Notes under the pieces: model-generated
Told to the model about the DNA's origin: nothing
Databases searched by the model: none
The model's input: the letters and a program-made list of their open reading frames with translations, nothing else
From: Aliicoccus persicus_A
GTDB lineage: Bacteria > Bacillota > Bacilli > Staphylococcales > Salinicoccaceae
Direction of reading: 5' to 3'
Length of the DNA stretch: 5,885 nt
Assembly (NCBI GenBank): GCA_020741755.1
Contig: DYYI01000008.1
Span: 1-5,885, forward strand
Translations under genes and position numbers: made by a program
Part shown: piece after piece, positions 1 through 3,490 of the stretch
Layout of the letters: the number at the start of each line of letters is the position of its first letter
Position numbering within the stretch: position 1 is the stretch's first letter

Positions 1-94
1 CGCCTTCTGCTTCAGATATAACAATTGGTAGTGGATTGTAGTTATTAGCACCATACTTTTCTGTGAGTTCAATTATTCGTTTGGTTTCAGTCAT
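1..94 (-). CDS. rocD: ornithine aminotransferase, N-terminal fragment (cut by window edge)
   Basis: Only the first 31 codons are inside the window; the gene continues past position 1. The peptide begins MTETKRIIELTEKYGANNY and continues with PLPIVISEAEG. This is the typical opening of Gram-positive ornithine-oxo-acid transaminases, a PLP-dependent class III family. The family transfers the delta-amino group of ornithine to 2-oxoglutarate, giving glutamate-5-semialdehyde (in equilibrium with P5C) and glutamate in the cytoplasm. The ATG is preceded by a good ribosome site (AAAGGAAGG) five bases upstream, which fixes the start. It lies 73 bases downstream of rocA on the same strand, and RocA oxidises the RocD product, so the two genes form a functional pair. 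The active-site lysine and PLP-binding region are outside the window. The family call rests on the N-terminus and the neighbour. Confidence 0.85.
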   Translation of the reverse strand, partial: MTETKRIIELTEKYGANNYNPLPIVISEAEG

Positions 95-116
95 GTAGAC
101 CTTCCTTTCTGTTTGA

Positions 117-140
117 AAACTCGGGCATACACCCGAGTTT
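117..140 (-). terminator. hairpin between rocA and rocD (rocA terminator or rocD leader stem)
   Basis: A perfect 9-bp inverted repeat, AAACTCGGG / CCCGAGTTT, has a 6-base loop. Read on the minus strand, the second arm runs into TTTTC. It lies 28 bases after the rocA stop and 22 bases before the rocD start. The GC-rich core and short T tract fit a factor-independent terminator or partial attenuator. The T tract is short, so read-through into rocD is plausible. It may also form the 5' end of the rocD mRNA if the TATAAT at 147-152 is used. Confidence 0.7.
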
Positions 141-146
141 ATGATG

Positions 147-152
147 ATTATA
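147..152 (-). promoter_or_regulatory. possible -10 box for rocD
   Basis: A consensus TATAAT on the minus strand lies 16 bases after the rocA stop codon and 52 bases before the rocD ATG. The hexamer 17 bases further upstream (TGTTCT, inside the rocA 3' end) is a poor -35, so the promoter would be weak or activator-dependent. Transcription from it would start near position 140, at the first base of the hairpin at 117-140. This is inferred from sequence only. Confidence 0.4.
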
Positions 153-167
153 TCGTATTAATGCAAA

Positions 168-1712
168 TCAGAACATTTCTGACGTCGTTTTACCTTGCAT
201 GTGTAGTAATAGGTAGTCCGGTCCACCCGCTTTAGAGTCAGTACCTGACATTTTGAAACCACCGAATGGCTGATAACCAACGATTGCCGCAGTACATCCA
301 CGGTTGAAGTATAAGTTACCGACGTGGAAGTCACGTCTTGCTTGCTCAATGTGATCACGGTTCTTCGTGATTACAGCACCTGTTAAACCATAGTCTGTAT
401 CGTTTGCAAATTCGATCGCTTGATCAAATGTTTTCGCAGTAGTGAAACCAACAACTGGTCCGAAAATTTCTTCTTGCATTACACGGTCATTGTGCTTAAG
501 ACCTGAGAATACAGTCGGATAAGCAAAGTGTCCAACTTCGTTGTCGATCGTACCGCCGACTTCTAGCTTACCTTCTTCTTTACCAATCTCGATGTACTTC
601 TCGATTTTATCTAAAGAAGCTTGGTCGATAACTGGACCCATGTAAATATCACTCTCAGGGTTACCTACTGTTAATTCTTTTGTTTTTGCAACAACTTTTT
701 CTAATAACTCATCATGGATGTCTTCAAGTGCAATAACACGTGAACATGCTGAACATTTTTGACCTGTGAAACCAAATGCAGATTGAACAATTGCATCTGC
801 AGCTAATTCTAAGTCTGCGTCACTGTCAACGACGATTGTATCTTTACCGCCCATTTCAGCGATCACACGTTTCAAGTTAAGCTGACCTTCTTGAACGATT
901 GCAGCTTTTTCATAAATTCTTACACCGACATCTCTTGAACCAGTAAATGATACGAATGCAGTGTCTTTGTGTTCTACTAAGTAGTCACCGATATTTCTAG
1001 ATGAACCTGGGATATAGTTAACAACACCGTTTGGCATTCCCGCTTCTTCTAGTACTTCAATAAACTTATATGCAATGATTGGTGTGCGTGATGATGGTTT
1101 AAGCAATACCGTGTTACCTGCCACCATTGCTGCAACAGTCGTACCTGCCATAATTGCAAATGAGAAGTTCCAAGGTGAGATAACGAAACCGACACCAAGT
1201 GGAATGTAATCAAATTGGTTATATTCACCTGGACGTGACTCAACATGCTGTCCATCTTTTAATGTTAAGTTTTGACGACCATAATATTCTAAGAAGTCAA
1301 TTGCTTCTGCGACTTCTACGTCAGCTTCTTTCCACGGTTTACCCGCTTCTTTACCTAAATGCGCAACGAACTCGAAGCGTCTTTTACGAATGATTTCAGC
1401 TGCTTTGAAGAGTACATCTGAACGATACTCGAATGAGTATTTTCTCCATGATTCAAATGCTTTTTTTGCAGCTTCCATCGCTTTATCTGCTTCTTTTTGA
1501 CCCGCTTGATGAACGTGACCGATCGTCTCGTTCTTATCTGCTGGGTTATAAGATCTGCTTAACTCTTCGCTCGATTTCACGCGTTTACCGTCAATGATTA
1601 ATGGATATTCTTGACCGAGGTACGATTTAACTAAATCGAAACCTTCAGCGACTTTCTGACGGTTCTCCTCTAGCGAGTAATCTTTAAATGGTTCGTGCTT
1701 GTATGGAATCAT
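168..1712 (-). CDS. rocA: 1-pyrroline-5-carboxylate dehydrogenase (RocA-type)
   Basis: This cytoplasmic aldehyde dehydrogenase superfamily enzyme oxidises P5C/glutamate-5-semialdehyde to glutamate with NAD+. It is the last step in the use of proline, ornithine and arginine. The 514-residue length matches Gram-positive RocA (about 514-515). Visible landmarks are the cofactor-binding segment around SPWNFSFAIMAG (179-190) with VLLKPSSRTP (202-211), the general-base glutamate E286 in AEMGGKD, the nucleophile C320 in GFTGQKCSACSR, and EEIFGPVVGF (414-423). The C-terminal GYQPFGGFKMSGTDSKAGGPDYLL (479-502) is the RocA signature before the SEMF end. Nothing essential is missing and there is no frameshift. 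The start is supported by AGGAGG ten bases upstream. Next downstream is rocD, which supplies its substrate. Its upstream spacer holds a plausible promoter and a cre-like site. A plain aldehyde dehydrogenase is unlikely given the length, signature and neighbour. Confidence 0.96.
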   Translation of the reverse strand: MIPYKHEPFKDYSLEENRQKVAEGFDLVKSYLGQEYPLIIDGKRVKSSEELSRSYNPADKNETIGHVHQAGQKEADKAMEAAKKAFESWRKYSFEYRSDVLFKAAEIIRKRRFEFVAHLGKEAGKPWKEADVEVAEAIDFLEYYGRQNLTLKDGQHVESRPGEYNQFDYIPLGVGFVISPWNFSFAIMAGTTVAAMVAGNTVLLKPSSRTPIIAYKFIEVLEEAGMPNGVVNYIPGSSRNIGDYLVEHKDTAFVSFTGSRDVGVRIYEKAAIVQEGQLNLKRVIAEMGGKDTIVVDSDADLELAADAIVQSAFGFTGQKCSACSRVIALEDIHDELLEKVVAKTKELTVGNPESDIYMGPVIDQASLDKIEKYIEIGKEEGKLEVGGTIDNEVGHFAYPTVFSGLKHNDRVMQEEIFGPVVGFTTAKTFDQAIEFANDTDYGLTGAVITKNRDHIEQARRDFHVGNLYFNRGCTAAIVGYQPFGGFKMSGTDSKAGGPDYLLLHMQGKTTSEMF

Positions 1713-1750
1713 AATAATGAATCCTCCTTATAAATTTTTGCTCACCTTAT

Positions 1751-1779
1751 ATAATGAACAAAATCCAACAATTTTTCAA
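1751..1779 (-). promoter_or_regulatory. predicted sigma-A promoter of rocA
   Basis: On the minus strand TTGAAA (1774-1779; five of six bases match the -35 consensus) is separated by exactly 17 bases from CATTAT (1751-1756; four of six match the -10). Transcription would start near 1744, giving a leader of about 30 bases that carries the AGGAGG ribosome site. It sits after the terminator of the preceding gene, so rocA needs its own promoter. Confidence 0.5.
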
Positions 1780-1817
1780 GCTTTTAAAATATTGAGAAAC
1801 TCTTATAAAACCTAGAG

Positions 1818-1831
1818 TGAAAGCGTATGCA
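1818..1831. promoter_or_regulatory. candidate cre (CcpA-binding) site upstream of rocA
   Basis: TGAAAGCGTATGCA fits the broad low-GC Gram-positive cre pattern TGNAANCGNWNNCW at every fixed position. It departs from the stricter TGWNANCGNTNWCA at two. It lies in the rocA upstream spacer, about 40 bases before the predicted -35 box. Catabolism genes for arginine and proline are commonly under CcpA control, so the position makes sense. A chance match is possible because the motif is degenerate, and the distance upstream is not the classic roadblock position. Confidence 0.4.
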
Positions 1832-1852
1832 CTGTAACGTATAAAAACACAG

Positions 1853-1879
1853 AAAAGGACACGTTCTACGTGTCCTTTT
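1853..1879 (-). terminator. rho-independent terminator of the S1-domain gene
   Basis: A perfect 11-bp inverted repeat, AAAAGGACACG / CGTGTCCTTTT, has a 5-base loop and begins 7 bases after the stop codon of the S1-domain gene. The second arm ends in TTTT in both directions. It could therefore also stop stray plus-strand transcription. It separates the S1-domain gene from rocA. Confidence 0.88.
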
Positions 1880-1885
1880 GCTTTC

Positions 1886-2275
1886 TCATCTACCTTGTTC
1901 GTTTCGCATATTTGCCTTTGCTTCCTGGATCCAACCTGGCATCTTTTGTGCTAGCGATTCAAACCCATATTCTTCTGTCTCTTTGATCAAGTCTAATACG
2001 GACTTCTTTGCTTTTTGACGCTCTTCATTTTTGAAATACTCATTTTCCTTGAGCGTTAAGTTTAATTTTTCATCATCTTCAATGCTGATGATTTTTGCTT
2101 TGACTATCTGTCCTTTTGTAAGAAACTGACCGACATCATGGACATAATCATCCATGACTTCTGAGATGTGAATTAATCCTTCTCGATTATCTGGGGTTTT
2201 GACAAAAGCACCATATGACTGGATACCGGTTACTTTAACTTTTACAAATTGGCCAACGCGGTAATGTTTTGCCAT
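1886..2275 (-). CDS. yugI: S1-domain RNA-binding protein, YugI / general stress protein 13 / CvfD family
   Basis: This 129-residue cytoplasmic protein has one S1 (OB-fold) RNA-binding domain at about residues 7-76. The domain shows the usual VGQFVKVKVTGIQSYGAFV opening, with exposed aromatics Y21 and F24, then GLIHISEV (33-40) and a closing LNLTLKE. A charged helical tail follows (KKSVLDLIKETEEYGFESL, then a GWIQEAK segment). Size and layout match B. subtilis YugI/GSP13 (about 130 residues), a ribosome-associated stress protein, and CvfD, a post-transcriptional regulator in streptococci. The reading frame is open 19 codons further upstream (ATG at 2332). I chose the internal ATG because a strong AGGGGTGA lies four bases before it and family members begin MA--Y--G. 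It has its own terminator downstream, and a terminator of the previous gene lies upstream, so it is probably a single-gene transcript. Its RNA targets cannot be told from sequence. Confidence 0.88.
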   Translation of the reverse strand: MAKHYRVGQFVKVKVTGIQSYGAFVKTPDNREGLIHISEVMDDYVHDVGQFLTKGQIVKAKIISIEDDEKLNLTLKENEYFKNEERQKAKKSVLDLIKETEEYGFESLAQKMPGWIQEAKANMRNEQGR

Positions 2276-2279
2276 AGGT

Positions 2280-2287
2280 TCACCCCT
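2280..2287 (-). promoter_or_regulatory. ribosome binding site that fixes the S1-protein start
   Basis: AGGGGTGA on the minus strand matches the anti-Shine-Dalgarno complement AAGGAGGTGA well and lies four bases before ATG 2275. No comparable site precedes the upstream in-frame ATG at 2332. The shorter 129-residue product is therefore preferred. Confidence 0.75.
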
Positions 2288-2336
2288 ATATAATAGGAAT
2301 TGCAAATCAATTCTATCATATTTAATGAACACTCGC

Positions 2337-2361
2337 TATAAACATTGTCGTGATGTTTATA
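2337..2361. repeat. perfect inverted repeat upstream of the S1-protein gene (possible operator)
   Basis: The arms TATAAACAT and ATGTTTATA (9 bp each, perfect) flank a 7-base spacer. The repeat lies between the terminator of the small membrane-protein gene and the S1-protein start. It overlaps the place where a -35 box would fall for the TATGAT at 2315-2320. No T run follows on either strand, so it is not a terminator. The shape suits a dimeric repressor site, but I cannot match it to a known regulator. Confidence 0.5.
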
Positions 2362-2370
2362 TGATCCAAT

Positions 2371-2407
2371 ATATAAAAATAACGACGTCTTATTTTACGC
2401 CGTTATT
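2371..2407 (-). terminator. rho-independent terminator of the small membrane-protein gene
   Basis: On the minus strand AATAACGGCG (2398-2407) pairs with CGTCGTTATT (2378-2387): ten pairs, one of them G-T. The loop is 10 bases and a TTTTATAT tract follows. The stop codon of the small gene lies at the edge of the loop, so coding sequence and terminator overlap. This isolates the small gene from the S1-domain gene. Confidence 0.82.
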
Positions 2408-2605
2408 CTTAGACTTATTCGATTCTTCTTTGTCTATCTGTGCCATGACACGCGCTTCAAATTCTCTTAATTTATCTTCTTGTTTCGCGGAATACTTTTT
2501 AATGAAATAGACGGCAACCATGGCCGCAACGAGCACTAACAGCAATATGATTACTGCTGGTATATATTCTGTTCTATCCTGAGGAAAATAAAGAAATTCC
2601 ATCAT
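2390..2605 (-). CDS. small single-pass membrane protein of unknown function (71 aa)
   Basis: I do not recognise a family. The protein has a short polar N-terminus (MMEFLYFPQDRTEY) and one strongly hydrophobic helix at about residues 15-34 (IPAVIILLLVLVAAMVAVYF). A basic stop (IKKYSAK) follows, and then a charged, helix-forming cytoplasmic tail (KQEDKLREFEARVMAQIDKEESNK). By the positive-inside rule the C-terminus is cytoplasmic. The ribosome site is AAAGGGTG, 9 bases before the first of two adjacent ATG codons (2605 and 2602); either could start. The gene is real on several grounds: its own extended -10 promoter, an overlapping terminator, and a coding region that looks like protein and shadows no other gene. 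It sits between the cyclophilin and S1-protein genes, which I recall as adjacent in S. aureus, so it may be a lineage-specific insertion. A scaffold or regulatory role for the tail would be a guess. Confidence 0.78.
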   Translation of the reverse strand: MMEFLYFPQDRTEYIPAVIILLLVLVAAMVAVYFIKKYSAKQEDKLREFEARVMAQIDKEESNKSKNNGVK

Positions 2606-2631
2606 CGTATATCACACCCTTTACCGATAAA

Positions 2632-2662
2632 ATTATATCAAATACTCTCGGTTTTTGGTCAA
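2632..2662 (-). promoter_or_regulatory. extended -10 promoter of the small membrane-protein gene
   Basis: On the minus strand a perfect TGATATAAT extended -10 (TATAAT at 2632-2637, TG motif at 2638-2640) is preceded by TTGACC (2657-2662; five of six -35 bases). The spacer is 19 bases, long for a standard promoter but tolerable with the TG extension. Transcription would start near 2625, giving a leader of about 20 bases that contains the ribosome site. It lies just after the cyclophilin stop codon. Confidence 0.68.
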
Positions 2663-2686
2663 CATAAGATGACGGAATTGTTAACA

Positions 2687-3277
2687 TTATTTTTCTATTG
2701 TTACACGTTCAATGACTACATCTTCAACTGGCTTGTCTTGTGCACCGACTTCAACAGCAGCAATTTTCTCAACGACATCCATGCCTTCGATCACATGACC
2801 AAATACCGTGTGACGTTGGTCGAGCCAAGGTGTACCACCTTTACTTCTATATGCTTCGATGATTTCAGGTGGGTAACCCGCACCTTCTAACTGTGACATC
2901 ATCTGAGCAGGCACCTGATTTAATTGAACGATAAAGAACTGAGAGCCGTTCGTATTTGGACCTGCATTTGCCATAGACAATGCACCATATAAGTTGAATG
3001 CTTCTAAAGAGAATTCATCTTCGAATGCTTCGCCATAGATGCTTTCTCCACCCATGCCTGTACCAGTTGGGTCACCACCTTGGATCATGAAATCTTTGAT
3101 GACACGGTGGAAAATAACACCGTTGTAGTAATTATCTTCAGAAAGTTTAACGAAGTTATCAACAGTTTTTGGTGCAATTTCTGGGAATAACTTAACGGTG
3201 ATATCCCCTTTATTCGTATGAATCACTGCTTTTATTTCGTTAGCATTTATTTCTTGATTTAATTGTGAGAATGTCAT
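2687..3277 (-). CDS. ppiB: cyclophilin-type peptidyl-prolyl cis-trans isomerase (PpiB-like)
   Basis: This 196-residue cytoplasmic cyclophilin speeds cis-trans isomerisation of proline peptide bonds during protein folding. The domain spans about residues 17-194. The active-site features are all present: FHRVI with catalytic R58, then F63 and Q66 in FMIQGGDPTGTG (63-74), the ALSMANAGPNTNGSQFFI block (99-116) with Q113 and F114, and W151 and H156 in TPWLDQRHTVFGHV. The insert at about 119-148 (NQVPAQMMSQLEGAGYPPEI and the following residues) before TPWLDQ is usual for Gram-positive homologues of about 195-197 residues. There is no signal peptide or lipobox, so it is not a PrsA-like export foldase. 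AGGAGGA five bases before the ATG fixes the start. It is divergent from mnhA, and no strong terminator is visible directly after it, so some read-through into the small membrane-protein gene is possible. Confidence 0.95.
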   Translation of the reverse strand: MTFSQLNQEINANEIKAVIHTNKGDITVKLFPEIAPKTVDNFVKLSEDNYYNGVIFHRVIKDFMIQGGDPTGTGMGGESIYGEAFEDEFSLEAFNLYGALSMANAGPNTNGSQFFIVQLNQVPAQMMSQLEGAGYPPEIIEAYRSKGGTPWLDQRHTVFGHVIEGMDVVEKIAAVEVGAQDKPVEDVVIERVTIEK

Positions 3278-3360
3278 GTTTCTCCTCCTAGTTTATATCA
3301 CTTATATGCTATTCAAAAAATATGAACATTTTATGACGACAAAGCATATTGTGTGATTGT

Positions 3361-3380
3361 TGATAATTTATATTTTATCA
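3361..3380. repeat. short AT-rich dyad in the ppiB-mnhA divergent spacer
   Basis: TGATAA and TTATCA form 6-bp arms around 8 AT-only bases in the 209-base spacer between the divergent genes. The half-sites resemble Fur-family half-sites, but the spacing is five bases longer than the Fur 7-1-7 layout. It could be an operator or simply AT-rich promoter sequence. I see no gene in 3278-3486. Confidence 0.3.
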
Positions 3381-3412
3381 TAGTTTAAGATGGGTAAAAA
3401 TCATTTATGTCA

Positions 3413-3441
3413 TTTATTTACCTTCATTTCTAATGTATAAT
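3413..3441 (+). promoter_or_regulatory. predicted promoter of the mnh operon
   Basis: A consensus TATAAT (3436-3441) has TTTATT (3413-3418) 17 bases upstream as a weak -35. Transcription would start near 3448, giving a leader of about 40 bases that ends in the strong ribosome site. The -10 is convincing. The -35 is poor, which would fit an activated promoter. Confidence 0.5.
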
Positions 3442-3472
3442 CATACTATATTACTATTTTTACTTAATCACG

Positions 3473-3490
3473 AAGGAGGGACTCATGTGA
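3473..3490 (+). promoter_or_regulatory. ribosome site and overlapping ATG-TGA / GTG start of mnhA
   Basis: AAGGAGG (3473-3479) lies seven bases before GTG 3487-3489, the start in the mnhA frame. An ATG at 3485-3487 is out of frame and is followed at once by TGA (3488-3490). Initiation there would make only a start-stop pair. The GTG gives a peptide aligned with MnhA N-termini, so it is the real start. Confidence 0.8.

Noticed and set aside
168..182. Perfect small dyad TCAGAA-CAT-TTCTGA at the end of rocA
   Set aside because: It codes for the last residues and stop of RocA (SEMF-stop), which are conserved as protein. The arms are only 6 bp, so it is probably coincidental.
1049..1393. Open frames of 60-70 codons overlapping rocA on both strands
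   Set aside because: They are shadows of the rocA coding sequence, with no ribosome site and low-complexity, unprotein-like composition.
2290..2295. TATTAT as -10 box for the S1-protein gene
   Set aside because: Transcription would start inside the ribosome binding site, leaving no usable leader. TATGAT at 2315-2320 is better placed but lacks a good -35.
2276..2332. 19-residue N-terminal extension of the S1-domain protein from ATG 2332
   Set aside because: It has no ribosome site and would run through the promoter region. The extension is absent from the family, and ATG 2275 has a strong ribosome site.
2623..2652. ACCGA/TCGGT dyad around the small-gene promoter, with a T run on the plus strand
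   Set aside because: Only five pairs with a 20-base loop, and no plus-strand gene ends there, so it is not a credible terminator.
3381..3400. GTTTAA and GGGTA motifs that recall a sigma-B promoter
   Set aside because: They are only three bases apart, whereas sigma-B -35 and -10 elements need a spacer of about 12-15 bases.
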